The position numbers and the translations under genes are program-made. The notes under the pieces were generated by a model. It ran no database searches and was not told where the DNA came from. It saw only the letters and a program-made list of their open reading frames with translations. Source: JAUWGC01 sp963753055 (GTDB lineage: Bacteria > Bacteroidota > Bacteroidia > Bacteroidales > B18-G4). From it: a DNA stretch of 64,000 bases. The stretch is from NCBI GenBank assembly GCA_963753055.1, contig CAVWAP010000003.1:1-64000 (forward strand), in the 5' to 3' direction. Shown here in pieces: positions 25,433 through 35,643 of this stretch (position 1 is its first letter; each line of letters starts with the position of its first letter).

Positions 25433-26119
25433 TTAATCTTCCTGGTTGTCAAGCAATTCCGGCCGCTTTGCCCTTGTTCTTTCCATTGCTTTTTCATGCT
25501 TCCATTCAGTGATCAGCCTTTCATTTCCTGAAAGCAGCACATCCGGTACCTTCAGTCCCTTAAACTCCCTTGGTCTTGTGTATACAGGAGGGGATAGCAG
25601 GTTGTCCTGATAGGAATCAGTCAGTGCGGAAGTTTCATCGCCAAGTACCCCAGGGATAAGTCTTACAATAGTATCAGTAAGGATAATAGCTGCTTGCTCG
25701 CCCCCTGAGAGCACGTAATTTCCAATGGATATTTCTTTTGTGATATACAATTCCCTGATACGTTCATCAATACCTTTGTAATGGCCACATAATAAAAGCA
25801 AATTACCGTGAAGGGACATATGGTTTGCCATGGGCTGGTCCAGCAATTCACCATCAGGCGTCAGGTAGATGATTTCATCGTAATCCCTTTCACCTTGCAA
25901 CTTCTCAATGCATGCTGCAATTGGTTCGGGCATCATGACCATACCAGCGCCACCCCCAAAGGGATAGTCGTCAACACTTTTATAATCATTTGAAGTAAAA
26001 TCGCGGAGTTGATGAAAGTGAATTTCAAGGAGTTTCTTATCTAATGCCCTCTTGATTATAGAGTGAGAAAAGGGCCCTGTAAACATTTCAGGAAAGATGG
26101 TAATTATATCTATGCGCAT
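25433..26119 (-). CDS. trmD: tRNA (guanine37-N1)-methyltransferase
   Basis: TrmD makes m1G37 and prevents +1 frameshifts. The 228-residue protein starts [13 protein letters not shown] and has the trefoil-knot SAM site: [14 protein letters not shown] (55-68), [13 protein letters not shown] (110-122) and [16 protein letters not shown] (130-145), then the aspartate-bearing [14 protein letters not shown]. All core motifs are intact. Its leader holds a terminator-like hairpin whose T tract ends 8 bases before the ATG, which suggests attenuation. Confidence 0.96.
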   Translation of the reverse strand: MRIDIITIFPEMFTGPFSHSIIKRALDKKLLEIHFHQLRDFTSNDYKSVDDYPFGGGAGMVMMPEPIAACIEKLQGERDYDEIIYLTPDGELLDQPMANHMSLHGNLLLLCGHYKGIDERIRELYITKEISIGNYVLSGGEQAAIILTDTIVRLIPGVLGDETSALTDSYQDNLLSPPVYTRPREFKGLKVPDVLLSGNERLITEWKHEKAMERTRAKRPELLDNQED

Positions 26120-26127
26120 ATATAAAT

Positions 26128-26172
26128 AAAAAAAAGGTCGCGCAAGGATTGAAGGGAAGGATTTGCACGACC
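26128..26172 (-). terminator. Terminator-like hairpin in the trmD leader
   Basis: On the minus strand GGTCGTGCAA (26172-26163) pairs with TTGCGCGACC (26145-26136) over ten positions with one G-U pair and a 17-base loop. Eight T residues follow (26135-26128). No gene enters from upstream on this strand, so it most likely acts on trmD's own transcript. Confidence 0.75.
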
Positions 26173-26209
26173 TAAAACCAAATCTTATAACTTAATCAAA
26201 AAGCCATGA

Positions 26210-26240
26210 CAAATATAAAAAATTATTTCGATTTGTCAAG
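26210..26240 (-). promoter_or_regulatory. Promoter of trmD
   Basis: CTTG (26240-26237), 19 bases, then TATATTTG (26217-26210) on the minus strand. It gives a leader of about 85 bases that includes the hairpin at 26136-26172. Confidence 0.65.
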
Positions 26241-26368
26241 TCTTTTATATAATTCTTTAACAGCCGGATACTCCCTTTGGATGAATTTTTGTAACTTTGA
26301 GGCACTATTTAGAACAATTTTAAATTTATAATTGTTAGTATTAGTAGTGTTCTTAAAACAAATTGATC

Positions 26369-28036
26369 ATGAAAAAGTTAGTGATTTCCATACCTTTTGT
26401 ATTCATTTATTTTCTTTCATTGGGTCAGATTGCACCTGAAAAATACTTTATTGCTTTCACTGATAAGAATAATTCCCCTTATTCAATTAATCAACCTTCG
26501 GAATATCTTTCGCAAAGAGCCATAGATCGGAGAGATCGACAGGGTATTGAAATTGACATGAAGGATCTGCCATGTAATCCAGACTATTTGCAGGGAGTGA
26601 AAGATATAGGAGTTGTATTGCTTAACCCTACGAAATGGCTAAATGGAGTGACTGTTGAGACGGACGATCCTGATAAAATAAACCAGATCAGCAACTTACC
26701 ATATGTGAAATATACTGTTAAGTCGCCGGTTAAAAATACAGACCCGGACTTTGAAAAGCCTTTCTTTGCGCATGAAGCCGGCCTGGTCAATAATTTAAAA
26801 GATAATTCTTCAACAGGATCAGGTATGACTTTTGACTATGGAGGTGGATACAACCAGATACATATGCTCAGGGGTGATGAACTTCATGACATGGGCTATA
26901 CTGGCGAAGGTATGGTCATCGCAGTCCTGGATGCAGGGTTCAGCAGTGCCGATACCAACACCGCTTTCGATAGCTTATGGGTTAATGGACAGGTGCTCGG
27001 CACATGGGATTTTGTCAATCGCGGACCAATAACTTTCAATCAGCATGGGCATGGAACCTCAGTTTTATCAACCATAGGAGCCAATGACCCCGGGTTGATG
27101 GTTGGAACTGCCCCACATGCGTCTTTTTACCTTCTGCGTTCGGAAGATGGCAATTCAGAATACATCATTGAAGAATATAACTGGGTCTCGGCTGCTGAAT
27201 ATGCTGATTCTGCAGGAGCTGATGTTGTGAATTCATCTTTGGGTTATTCCGTTTTTAATGATCCTACACTTGATCATACATATGAAGATATGGATGGTAA
27301 TACAACCCCGGTAACCATCGGAGCTGATATTGCAGCCAGCCGGGGTATGATCATGGTCAATAGTGCAGGTAATGAAGGTAATGCTCCCTGGTTCTATCTC
27401 ATTGCTCCATCTGATGGGGATAGCGTAGTATGTGTTGGGGCTGTGGATGCCAATGAGAATTATTGGACTTCCAGCTCCAAAGGTCCTTCAGCTGATGGCC
27501 GGGTTAAACCAAATGTTGTTGCCCAGGGCTCAGGCACTTGGGTGGCTTATCCACAGGGCTTTTACGGGCCTTCAGGCGGCACTTCCTTTTCCTCACCAAT
27601 CACTGCCGGAATGATGGCATGCCTGTGGCAGGCAAACATGGGTAGGAACAATATGGAAATCATTTTAGCGGCACAGCAGAGTGCTGACAGGTACACAACC
27701 CCATCTGATACTCTTGGTTATGGCCTTCCTGACTATGTCGCCGCCAACGAAATTCTTTCCATCTTTGAGCCAGGCCATACTGTTCTTGAAGAAAATATCT
27801 CCCTGTTTCCTAACCCATTCCACAACCAGTTAAATATAGTCTTTGAAGACTCATCGCAGGGGGATTACATGATTGAGTTGCTGGATGTTTACGGAAGGAT
27901 CCTTATCCGTAAGACTCATGCCGCTTCCAATAATACATTTGTACTTAATGGATTACAGGCATTTGCCAATGGCGTTTATGTAGTCAGAATATACAAGGAT
28001 GGGAAATCAATTAGTAATAAGGTGTTAAAGCGCTAA
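26369..28036 (+). CDS. T9SS-secreted subtilase (S8 family)
   Basis: The ATG at 26369 opens a signal peptide (MKKLVISIPFVFIYFLSLGQ); two codons upstream only a TTG is available. A propeptide of about 150 residues precedes the catalytic domain, whose triad is readable: D188 in VIAVLDAGFSSAD, H228 in HGHGTSVLSTI and S406 in GGTSFSSPITAGMMACLW, with the oxyanion asparagine in NSAGNEG. The last ~80 residues form a T9SS sorting domain (SLFPNPFHNQLNIVF, then GVYVVRIYKDG and KVLKR). It is monocistronic and exported, likely for extracellular protein breakdown. Confidence 0.95.
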   Translation: MKKLVISIPFVFIYFLSLGQIAPEKYFIAFTDKNNSPYSINQPSEYLSQRAIDRRDRQGIEIDMKDLPCNPDYLQGVKDIGVVLLNPTKWLNGVTVETDDPDKINQISNLPYVKYTVKSPVKNTDPDFEKPFFAHEAGLVNNLKDNSSTGSGMTFDYGGGYNQIHMLRGDELHDMGYTGEGMVIAVLDAGFSSADTNTAFDSLWVNGQVLGTWDFVNRGPITFNQHGHGTSVLSTIGANDPGLMVGTAPHASFYLLRSEDGNSEYIIEEYNWVSAAEYADSAGADVVNSSLGYSVFNDPTLDHTYEDMDGNTTPVTIGADIAASRGMIMVNSAGNEGNAPWFYLIAPSDGDSVVCVGAVDANENYWTSSSKGPSADGRVKPNVVAQGSGTWVAYPQGFYGPSGGTSFSSPITAGMMACLWQANMGRNNMEIILAAQQSADRYTTPSDTLGYGLPDYVAANEILSIFEPGHTVLEENISLFPNPFHNQLNIVFEDSSQGDYMIELLDVYGRILIRKTHAASNNTFVLNGLQAFANGVYVVRIYKDGKSISNKVLKR

Positions 28037-28160
28037 TTCATGTTCCATGTTCAATGTTCAATGTTCCATGTTCCAAGTTGTAAAAGAGAAAAATAGTTAC
28101 GGTTTGTATCGTTTTTATAAATGGCACATGGCACATGGCAATGTACATTGAACATGGTAA
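28037..28160. repeat. CATGTTCAATGTTC word repeats, partly inverted
   Basis: Iterated CATGTTCCATGTTCAATG words follow the subtilase stop. Across a 50-base spacer come GGCACATGGCACATGGCAATG and ACATTGAACATGG, the latter being the inverse of CCATGTTCAATGT. A long stem can therefore form between the convergent genes. Confidence 0.75.
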
Positions 28161-28171
28161 ATCATCCTGCT

Positions 28172-29917
28172 CTATCTTAGCTTCATCGATTCAATAATCC
28201 CTTCAAGCTTCTTCTCAAGCTTTGCATCCATCTGCCTGAATTCTTCTTTCGAGGCAAGATCATCTTTAACGCCAAAATAAAACTTTATCTTGGGTTCTGT
28301 CCCTGAGGGCCGTACACTGATCTTACTGCCATCTTCCAGGAAGAATTGAAGAACATTGGATTTAGGAAGATCGATTTCAGATTGTTCGCCGGTAACCATG
28401 TTCATGGCCTTGCCGGTTAGATAATCCTTGATCAACGCAACTTTGCTTTGGTTGATATATTCAGGAGGGTTGCCCCTGAAGGCAGACATCATCTGCTCTA
28501 TTTCTTCTGCTCCGGCTTTTCCTTTTTTAACAACAGAGAGCAGTGATTCTTTATAAAAGCTGAACTCCAGGTAGATATCCTGAAGGAGTTCAAACAATGT
28601 CTTACCTTGCTCTGCTGCCCATGCTGCTGTTTCAGCTATCAGGGCACAGGCACTAACCGCATCCTTATCCCTAACAAAATCGCCGATCATATAGCCGTAA
28701 CTTTCCTCTCCACCGGCGATGAAGGTATTCATGCCTTCTTCCTTCCTGATGAGTGCTGCAATCCATTTAAAACCTGTAAGCACATCGTAGCAGGGTACCT
28801 GAAATTTTTTGGCAATGTCATTCAGTAATTCGGAGGTTACAATAGTCTTTACGATATACTCATTACCGGTGAGCTTTCCGTTCTCCTTCCATTTTCTGAT
28901 GATATAGTAAAGGATAATTGAAGCAGTCTGGTTGCCATTGAGCAGTACCAGCTCATTCCTGTCATCCCTGACAGCAATACCAACACGGTCAGAGTCAGGA
29001 TCGGTTGCCATCACAAGGTTTGCGTTTACATCCTCAGCCAGCTTTAATGCCATCTCCAGGGCAGATTGTTCTTCAGGGTTGGGTGAGATGACGGTAGGGA
29101 AGTTGCCATCTGGCCGGGATTGCTCTTCGACGATAAAAACATTTTCAAAACCAAAGTTTTTCAAGCATTCCGGGATCATAGTTGTCCCCGTTCCGTGAAT
29201 AGGGGTATAGACAATTTTGAGGTCTTTATGTTTGGCGATGATTTCAGGTGAAAGAGATAATTTTTTGATCTGCTCCAGGTAAGGAATGTCTATTTCCCTT
29301 CCGATAATCTCAATCTGCTCTACATGTCCCTGAAACTTTACTTCATCAATGCTCTGGATATTATTCACTTCCATAATAACATTTTTGTCATGAGGAGGAA
29401 TAAGCTGGGCACCATCATCCCAGTAAGCCTTAAAGCCATTGTATTCTTTTGGATTATGAGATGCGGTGATGACTACACCACTCTGGCAATCCAGATGCCT
29501 TATGGCAAATGAAAGCTCGGGGGTAGGCCTGAGGTCATCGAAAAGGTAAACTTTAAAACCATTTGCAGCAAAGACTTCAGCTGTGATCCTGGCAAAATAT
29601 TTACTGTTGTTCCTCGAATCATAGGCCACGGCAACCTTAATTTGATCCATCTCACTGAACATCTTTTTCAGGTAGTTGGATAGACCCTGGGTGGCCATGC
29701 CAACAGTATATTTATTCATCCTGTTGGTGCCCGCACCCATTATGCCACGTAATCCACCGGTTCCGAATTCCAGGCTTCTGTAAAAAGCTTCGGTCAGCCC
29801 CTGTGGGTCATTGTCAATTAGTTCCTGTACTTCTTTTTTTGTATCATCATCATAATTGCCTTCAAGCCATGTCTGGGCCTTATCCAGTAATGCCTGGTCA
29901 ATAAATTGATCTGCCAT
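28172..29917 (-). CDS. Phosphoglucomutase/phosphomannomutase
   Basis: It interconverts hexose-1- and hexose-6-phosphates. The 581-residue alpha-D-phosphohexomutase has all four domain signatures: the phosphoserine loop VVITASHNPKEYNGFKAYW (near 140), the metal loop ATDPDSDRVGIAV (near 300), the sugar loop GGEESYGYMIGDF (near 405) and the phosphate loop RPSGTEPKIKFYF (near 545). The size matches the long PgcA-like subfamily. It is the last gene of a minus-strand nucleotide-sugar operon (33097 to 28172), feeding glucose-1-phosphate to UDP- or dTDP-sugar synthesis. Confidence 0.95.
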   Translation of the reverse strand: MADQFIDQALLDKAQTWLEGNYDDDTKKEVQELIDNDPQGLTEAFYRSLEFGTGGLRGIMGAGTNRMNKYTVGMATQGLSNYLKKMFSEMDQIKVAVAYDSRNNSKYFARITAEVFAANGFKVYLFDDLRPTPELSFAIRHLDCQSGVVITASHNPKEYNGFKAYWDDGAQLIPPHDKNVIMEVNNIQSIDEVKFQGHVEQIEIIGREIDIPYLEQIKKLSLSPEIIAKHKDLKIVYTPIHGTGTTMIPECLKNFGFENVFIVEEQSRPDGNFPTVISPNPEEQSALEMALKLAEDVNANLVMATDPDSDRVGIAVRDDRNELVLLNGNQTASIILYYIIRKWKENGKLTGNEYIVKTIVTSELLNDIAKKFQVPCYDVLTGFKWIAALIRKEEGMNTFIAGGEESYGYMIGDFVRDKDAVSACALIAETAAWAAEQGKTLFELLQDIYLEFSFYKESLLSVVKKGKAGAEEIEQMMSAFRGNPPEYINQSKVALIKDYLTGKAMNMVTGEQSEIDLPKSNVLQFFLEDGSKISVRPSGTEPKIKFYFGVKDDLASKEEFRQMDAKLEKKLEGIIESMKLR

Positions 29918-29923
29918 TTTATA

Positions 29924-30784
29924 TCATTTTAGGTTATTCAAGCAACGTTTCAGACTATCTCGCCAATATGGGATTTCAATATTCAAAAAGGCTTTGATCT
30001 TACTCTTGTTCATGACACTGTAAAAGGGCCGGGGCGCAGGCAGAGGATAGTCCTTTGTCTCAACTGGTTTGACAATGCAATCATCTCCGGAAAGCTCAAC
30101 AATGGCCTTTGCAAAATCGTACCAGCTGGCTGTTCCTTCATTAGAGTAATGGAATATCTCCACACCATCTATTTCTTTGTAACGAGGGATGAAATGCATA
30201 ATAACATTAGCAAGGTCCTCAGAATAGGTAGGGGTACCAATCTGGTCACAAACCACATTAAGTTGTTTTTTCTCCTTACTGTGCTTCAGGATTGTTTTTA
30301 CAAAATTATTTCCAAAAGCAGAGTACAACCAGGATGTCCGAAAGATTACACCATTTTCAAGTGTATTAATGATCTGTGTTTCTCCCTCATACTTTGACTT
30401 TGCGTAAGCGGAAAGAGGGTTAGGCGGGTCTGATTCAACATAGGGGACATTACGCATGCCGTCAAAGACATAATCAGAGGAAATATGGATGAAGAAAGCA
30501 TTATTCTTCCTGGCAAGCTGGGCTAAATATTTAACAGCAGTACTGTTGATTAGGAAGGCAGTTTCAGATTCCTTTTCTGCCCCATCAACGAAATTATAGG
30601 CTGCACAATTCAGAATGATATCTATGCTGCGTTGATTGAGAAAGTCTTCAATATGAACGATCTTGGTGATATCAAGCTCATCGACATCGGTAAAGAAGAA
30701 GGTATATTCCGGATAATTCCCGGATAACTTTCTTATCTCCTGTCCCAATTGGCCATTTGCTCCAGTTACGAGTATCTGCTTCAT
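29924..30784 (-). CDS. rfbD: dTDP-4-dehydrorhamnose reductase (RfbD-like)
   Basis: An extended SDR enzyme of 286 residues that performs the last step of dTDP-L-rhamnose synthesis. Visible are the NAD(P) loop TGANGQLGQEI (7-17), LNCAAYNFVDGAE (near 58), HISSDYVFDG (near 98) and the catalytic YAKSK (near 122), plus the reductase-type FRTSWLYSAFGNNFVKT. The rfbA, rfbB and rfbC partners are not in the window, so another dTDP or UDP hexose could be the substrate. It is 8 bases from the upstream UDP-xylose synthase gene and 6 from the phosphomutase, hence in the same operon. Confidence 0.9.
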   Translation of the reverse strand: MKQILVTGANGQLGQEIRKLSGNYPEYTFFFTDVDELDITKIVHIEDFLNQRSIDIILNCAAYNFVDGAEKESETAFLINSTAVKYLAQLARKNNAFFIHISSDYVFDGMRNVPYVESDPPNPLSAYAKSKYEGETQIINTLENGVIFRTSWLYSAFGNNFVKTILKHSKEKKQLNVVCDQIGTPTYSEDLANVIMHFIPRYKEIDGVEIFHYSNEGTASWYDFAKAIVELSGDDCIVKPVETKDYPLPAPRPFYSVMNKSKIKAFLNIEIPYWRDSLKRCLNNLK

Positions 30785-30792
30785 GGATCTTG

Positions 30793-31728
30793 CTATACGA
30801 TAGTTTTGAAGTATTCTATTGTGCGCGTCAAACCTGCCTCAAGTTTAACTTTTGGATCCCAACCCAGTTCTTTTCTTGCCAGTGTAATATCTGGTTGTCT
30901 CTTTACCGGATCATCTTCAGGCAGTTCCTGGAAAACGATCCTGGATTTGGATCCTGTTAATTCCAGTACCTTATCAGCAAGTTCAAGGATAGTGAACTCA
31001 CCAGGATTGCCAATATTTACAGGTCCGGTAAATGGATCAGGAGTACCCATCAGCCTGATGAAGCCATCTATCATGTCATCAGCGTAGCAAAAGCTTCTTG
31101 TTTGTGTACCTTCACCATAAATTGTAATGTCATTACCTTTCAAGGCCTGCACAACGAAATTAGAAATTACCCTCCCGTCATGTGGATCCATCCTCGGCCC
31201 ATATGTATTAAATATCCTGGCGATCTTGATACGTACATTGTTTTGCCTGTGATAGTTTACAAACAAGGCTTCAGCACATCTTTTCCCCTCATCATAGCAT
31301 GCGCGTGATCCTATTGGATTCACATGCCCCCAGTAATCTTCGGTTTGAGGGTGGACCAATGGGTCGCCATACACCTCACTGGTTGATGCCTGTAATATCT
31401 TAGCTCTTATCCGTTTAGCTAAGCCAAGCATATTAAGTGCCCCTGCAACTGAAGTCTTTATCGTTTTGATGGGATTGACCTGGTATTGGATTGGTGAGGC
31501 AGGGCATGCCAGATTATAAATTTCATCTACCTCAATATAAAAAGGCATGGTAATATCATGCCTGATCACTTCAAGGTATGGGTTATCAAGTAAATGAACA
31601 ATATTCTGCTTGCTGCCCGTAAAGTAATTATCAACAATGATAACTTCATTTCCTTCGTTCAGCAGCCTTTCGGCCAGGTGGGAACCAAGGAACCCGGCGC
31701 CACCGGTAATTAAAATTTTCTTTTTCAT
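30793..31728 (-). CDS. UDP-glucuronate decarboxylase (UDP-xylose synthase)
   Basis: The 311-residue SDR oxidises and decarboxylates UDP-glucuronate to UDP-xylose. NAD loop [10 protein letters not shown] (8-17), [10 protein letters not shown] (32-41), [12 protein letters not shown] (near 73), the [14 protein letters not shown] stretch [17 protein letters not shown] and YDEGKR with the catalytic tyrosine and lysine, then [20 protein letters not shown], are all the UXS pattern. The adjacent upstream gene makes its substrate, so both steps from UDP-glucose to UDP-xylose are in one operon. Confidence 0.94.
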   Translation of the reverse strand: MKKKILITGGAGFLGSHLAERLLNEGNEVIIVDNYFTGSKQNIVHLLDNPYLEVIRHDITMPFYIEVDEIYNLACPASPIQYQVNPIKTIKTSVAGALNMLGLAKRIRAKILQASTSEVYGDPLVHPQTEDYWGHVNPIGSRACYDEGKRCAEALFVNYHRQNNVRIKIARIFNTYGPRMDPHDGRVISNFVVQALKGNDITIYGEGTQTRSFCYADDMIDGFIRLMGTPDPFTGPVNIGNPGEFTILELADKVLELTGSKSRIVFQELPEDDPVKRQPDITLARKELGWDPKVKLEAGLTRTIEYFKTIV

Positions 31729-31774
31729 AGGCTGTATGCTATCCCAAAGATATAAAATACAGATGGGATAGCTG

Positions 31775-33097
31775 TCATTTATGTACTGTCCCTATGCAGA
31801 AATACACAAATCCTGCTTCTTCCAGTTCTTTGTGGTCATATATATTCCTCCCATCGAAAATCACCGGAGTTTTTAACAGGTCGCGCATCCTTTTCAGGTC
31901 AGGAATCCTGAATTCTTTCCATTCTGTAACAAGGAGAAGACAATCTGCTCCATCCAGGGCATCATAAGGGTTGTCAAAGTATTCAATTTTATCTTCAAGT
32001 ATCCTTTTTGCCTCGTTCTGGGCTACCGGGTCATATGCCTGTACCCTGGATCCAGCATCAAGGAATTGATCAATCAAAACCAGGGATGGTGCCTCCCGCA
32101 TATCATCTGTCTGAGGCTTGAAAGACAATCCCCACATTGCAATGGTCTTGTTTTCGAGTTTGCCTTCAAAGTATTTATTAGCCTTATTAAACAGGATCAT
32201 TTTCTGATCATCATTAACCTCTTCAACAGCTTTCAGTACCCTTAAACTATAACCATATTCATCAGAAGTGTTAATTAAGGCCTTCACATCCTTAGGAAAA
32301 CATGAGCCACCATACCCTATCCCAGGGTAGATGAATTTCTGACCGATCCGGGGGTCAGATCCAATACCTTTTCTAACCATTTGTACATCAGCCCCAGTGC
32401 GTTCGCAAAGATTGGCAATATCGTTCATGAAGCTGATCCTTGTTGCCAGCATCGCATTGGCTGCATACTTGGTCATTTCTGCTGACGGGATATCCATAAA
32501 AATGATAGGATGCCCATTCAGTGTAAACGGTTTGTATAATTTATTCATGATCTCTTCGGCCCTTTCAGATTCCAGGCCAATAACAATCCTGTCTGGCTTT
32601 AGGAAATCATCTATTGCAGCCCCTTCCTTTAAAAATTCAGGGTTGGAAGCCACATCGAAAGGGATATCAGCATTTCTTTTATCAAGTTCGCTTTGGATGG
32701 CCTCTTTCACGATCCTGGCGGTACCCACAGGAACCGTGCTTTTTGTAACCATCAGGATATAATCGTCCATGTTGCGTCCGACCTCCCTGGCAACATCCAG
32801 AACATACTTAAGATCTGCACTTCCATCTTCATCAGGAGGGGTGCCAACGGCACCAAAAACAACCTCACAACCTTTCAATGAGGAAGGCAGGTCGGTTGAG
32901 AAGCGTAATCTTCCTTTAGCAACATTTTTCGCTACCATGGACTCGAGACCAGGTTCATAAATTGGGATGATCCCATTATTGAGGTCATCAATCTTTTGTT
33001 TATCTATATCGACACATGTTACATCAATACCTACTTCTGCAAAGCAGGTGCCGGTGACAAGTCCAACATAGCCTGATCCAACAACAACGATTTTCAT
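31775..33097 (-). CDS. ugd: UDP-glucose 6-dehydrogenase
   Basis: It oxidises UDP-glucose to UDP-glucuronate with two NAD+. The 440-residue protein starts with the Rossmann loop [20 protein letters not shown], and contains [11 protein letters not shown] (near 118), [20 protein letters not shown] (near 150), the catalytic cysteine in YGGSCFPKD (near 260) and the C-terminal [17 protein letters not shown]. First gene of the minus-strand nucleotide-sugar operon; its product is used by the next gene. Confidence 0.96.
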   Translation of the reverse strand: MKIVVVGSGYVGLVTGTCFAEVGIDVTCVDIDKQKIDDLNNGIIPIYEPGLESMVAKNVAKGRLRFSTDLPSSLKGCEVVFGAVGTPPDEDGSADLKYVLDVAREVGRNMDDYILMVTKSTVPVGTARIVKEAIQSELDKRNADIPFDVASNPEFLKEGAAIDDFLKPDRIVIGLESERAEEIMNKLYKPFTLNGHPIIFMDIPSAEMTKYAANAMLATRISFMNDIANLCERTGADVQMVRKGIGSDPRIGQKFIYPGIGYGGSCFPKDVKALINTSDEYGYSLRVLKAVEEVNDDQKMILFNKANKYFEGKLENKTIAMWGLSFKPQTDDMREAPSLVLIDQFLDAGSRVQAYDPVAQNEAKRILEDKIEYFDNPYDALDGADCLLLVTEWKEFRIPDLKRMRDLLKTPVIFDGRNIYDHKELEEAGFVYFCIGTVHK

Positions 33098-33126
33098 AGG
33101 GGTACTTATTTGAGTTTAATTTTTCG

Positions 33127-33156
33127 CAAAAGTAAAGAAATAACAATTTATGCAAG
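33127..33156 (-). promoter_or_regulatory. Promoter of the nucleotide-sugar operon
   Basis: CTTG (33156-33153), 18 bases, then TACTTTTG (33134-33127) on the minus strand, 30 bases before ugd. The rest of the 330-base gap up to 33424 shows nothing clear. Confidence 0.5.
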
Positions 33157-33424
33157 AATAAAAATGATAAGTACAAAGTTCATTTCTTTACGATTTATCA
33201 ACGGCATATTGTGCAGCATATTTTACCCGTCCCGGTTAACCATTAGCAATTTTCCCGGTATTTGGCATTAAGAGATTCATATTCCCTTTTATGCTTCCAT
33301 TGTTGCATAGCATAAACCGGTATTACATGCCTGTTAATCGGTCGTCCATACATCTATTATAGTAATATAATTTCAAAGTGATCTTAACTAGAAGATCAAA
33401 TTGTATAACTTAAAACTTCCTGCA

Positions 33425-35335
33425 ATGAAAAAATTACTTACGCTTAGCTTTACCTTGATGATAGGTTTGTTTGTATTTGGTCAATCATCAAGAATGTATG
33501 TGCCAAATTCGATTAAAAACATGGCCATACATAATATCCCCATTATGTCTTACGACGAAGCTTCTGTAACAAACCTTCCTGAAAATGGAAACCGGGGGCT
33601 TAACATTGGGGACTGGACTGAAGAAACGATAGGTCAATCCAAATATGACCTGCAATCCAACTATTCTTCACAGAACAGGATCTTTCTGTATGATGATGGT
33701 ACGATTGGAGCCACCTGGATTTTGGGTTTTGCCAACGCCACTTTCCCTGAAAGAGGGACTGGATATAACTATTTCGATGGTACCTCATGGGGGCCCTGGC
33801 CTACCGAAAGGATAGAAAGTGTCAGGTGTGGATGGCCTTCCATAGCACCATGGAACAATACAGGAGAGATCATTGTTGCTCATGGCACAGATCCGGAGCT
33901 CGGACTTACCGTTAATACAAGGCCTGTCAAAGGGACCGATGAATGGACTGAATACTTCTTTGTTGGCCCGGAAGGGTCACCTGACCTGGCGTGGCCCAGA
34001 GTGGTTACCAATGGTCCTGATAATAATACGATTCATATGTTTTACACAACCTTGCCCGAAAACAATGGTGGGGCAATTTATAATGGGATGGACGGCTGCC
34101 TGCTCTATTCACGATCACAGGATGGAGGTGCAACGTGGGATATCCTGCATTACCAGCATCCGGAAGTAACCTCTTCCGAGTACCTGGCAGTTGGTGGTGA
34201 TTATTATGATATTGCCGAGCCAAAAGGTGATACCCTGGCATTCGTGGTTGGTAGTAAATGGCATGACTGCTTTTTGCTGAAATCAACAGATAATGGTGAA
34301 AACTGGGAGAAAATAATGATATGGGAACACCCTTATCCGGTTTTCGATTGGTCTGTCACAATAACAGACTCATTTTACTGTACTGATGGCGGCTTATCAG
34401 TGGCACTTGATAACAATGGCATGGCACATGTAGCATTTGGAATCCAGATGGTGTTGCATGATACACCCGGGGATACCTACACGGGATGGCCAACAGTTGA
34501 TGGTCTTGGTTATTGGAATGAGACCATGCCTATGTTCTCTAATGGGTTAAGAACCTTATCTCCTGACGGAGACCCTGAATCTGAATTAATCGAAGACTAT
34601 AATTTGGTTGGCTGGGCACAGGATGTCAATGGCAATGGAGTTTGGGATATTATTGGTGGATCAGCAGAAACGGTTGGTAATTACAGACTGGGTGCATCCA
34701 GTATGCCGGAACTTGTTATTGACGAGGCAGATAATATGTATCTTTTATTTTCATCAATTACCGAGACATTCCAGACAGCAACACAGAACTACAGGCACTT
34801 ATGGATGCGTGTTTCAAGGGATAATGGAGTTACCTGGAACGATGAATTCTATGACCTGACAGGAGATGTCGCACATATATTCTCAGAATGTGTTTTTCCT
34901 GCAATGGCCCCGACAACAGATGACTACCTGCATGTTATATACCAGGATGATGATGAGCCAGGTGGTGCTGTGCAAGGTGACTTAGATCCATATAATGATA
35001 ACTTCTATCCATACATAAAGATCCATAAGCCTGAAATCCTTGGTACACAGGATTATGATCAGTTTTCAGCAAAGTACCTTGATTTTGCATCACCATGCTA
35101 CCCGAATCCAACGCATAATTCATCATATGTGAATGTCCATCTGCTCAATCCGGCAAACTTATCAATTGAGATATATAACATTACCGGAAAGAAAGTGATG
35201 GAAGTCAATCATGGTTACACAGGTGTCGGCGTACATCAGCTTATGATTGAAGCATCGCAATTATCAAATGGAGTCTATATATATAAGGTCATGGCTGGTG
35301 GGGAATCTGTCACACACCGGATGATCGTTGATTAA
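33425..35335 (+). CDS. T9SS-secreted beta-propeller-like protein, paralogue 1
   Basis: The start at 33425 (MKKLLTLSFTLMIGLFVFGQ) gives a signal peptide; the longer frame begins with a TTG. The ~540-residue body has repeated sialidase/BNR-like phrases such as SRSQDGGATWD (near 240), STDNGENWEKI and VSRDNGVTWNDEF (near 470), the Asp-box signature (S-x-D-x-G-x-T-W) of beta-propellers. The end is a T9SS sorting domain (SPCYPNPTHNSSYVNVHL, then GVYIYKVMAGG). It is closely similar along its whole length to the next gene, so the pair arose by tandem duplication. No catalytic sialidase residues can be confirmed. Confidence 0.85.
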   Translation: MKKLLTLSFTLMIGLFVFGQSSRMYVPNSIKNMAIHNIPIMSYDEASVTNLPENGNRGLNIGDWTEETIGQSKYDLQSNYSSQNRIFLYDDGTIGATWILGFANATFPERGTGYNYFDGTSWGPWPTERIESVRCGWPSIAPWNNTGEIIVAHGTDPELGLTVNTRPVKGTDEWTEYFFVGPEGSPDLAWPRVVTNGPDNNTIHMFYTTLPENNGGAIYNGMDGCLLYSRSQDGGATWDILHYQHPEVTSSEYLAVGGDYYDIAEPKGDTLAFVVGSKWHDCFLLKSTDNGENWEKIMIWEHPYPVFDWSVTITDSFYCTDGGLSVALDNNGMAHVAFGIQMVLHDTPGDTYTGWPTVDGLGYWNETMPMFSNGLRTLSPDGDPESELIEDYNLVGWAQDVNGNGVWDIIGGSAETVGNYRLGASSMPELVIDEADNMYLLFSSITETFQTATQNYRHLWMRVSRDNGVTWNDEFYDLTGDVAHIFSECVFPAMAPTTDDYLHVIYQDDDEPGGAVQGDLDPYNDNFYPYIKIHKPEILGTQDYDQFSAKYLDFASPCYPNPTHNSSYVNVHLLNPANLSIEIYNITGKKVMEVNHGYTGVGVHQLMIEASQLSNGVYIYKVMAGGESVTHRMIVD

Positions 35336-35376
35336 CACTCTGTTGACCTTCCTTGGTTAATAATTATATGCTTTGG

Positions 35377-35414
35377 GGGACTTGCGGTAGGTTTAGCAGG
35401 TCCCTTATTTTTTT
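35377..35414 (+). terminator. Terminator-like hairpin after paralogue 1
   Basis: GGGACTTGC (35377-35385) pairs with GCAGGTCCC (35396-35404), followed by TTATTTTTTTC. The remaining ~230 bases before the next gene are A/T rich with no feature I can name. Confidence 0.75.
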
Positions 35415-35643
35415 CTCCCGATTATAATTTGTGGCTAACGATTATATCTTCTCAGGCAACAGTTGGGAAATACTGATGATTAAGTCATTAAAAGACCTAA
35501 AATTCTTTTCTATATTAGATTTACTACCCTTTATCAATTGATAAAATACACCTGTTAATTAGATACATATTATTCATAATCATGTGTGTATTTTCAAGTA
35601 CGAATTAACATGAACTGATAATGCCTTTTAAAATTTTACTATC

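Noticed and set aside
28172..33097. Complete capsule or O-antigen cluster
   Set aside because: Only nucleotide-sugar enzymes are present; there is no flippase, polymerase or assembled set of glycosyltransferases.
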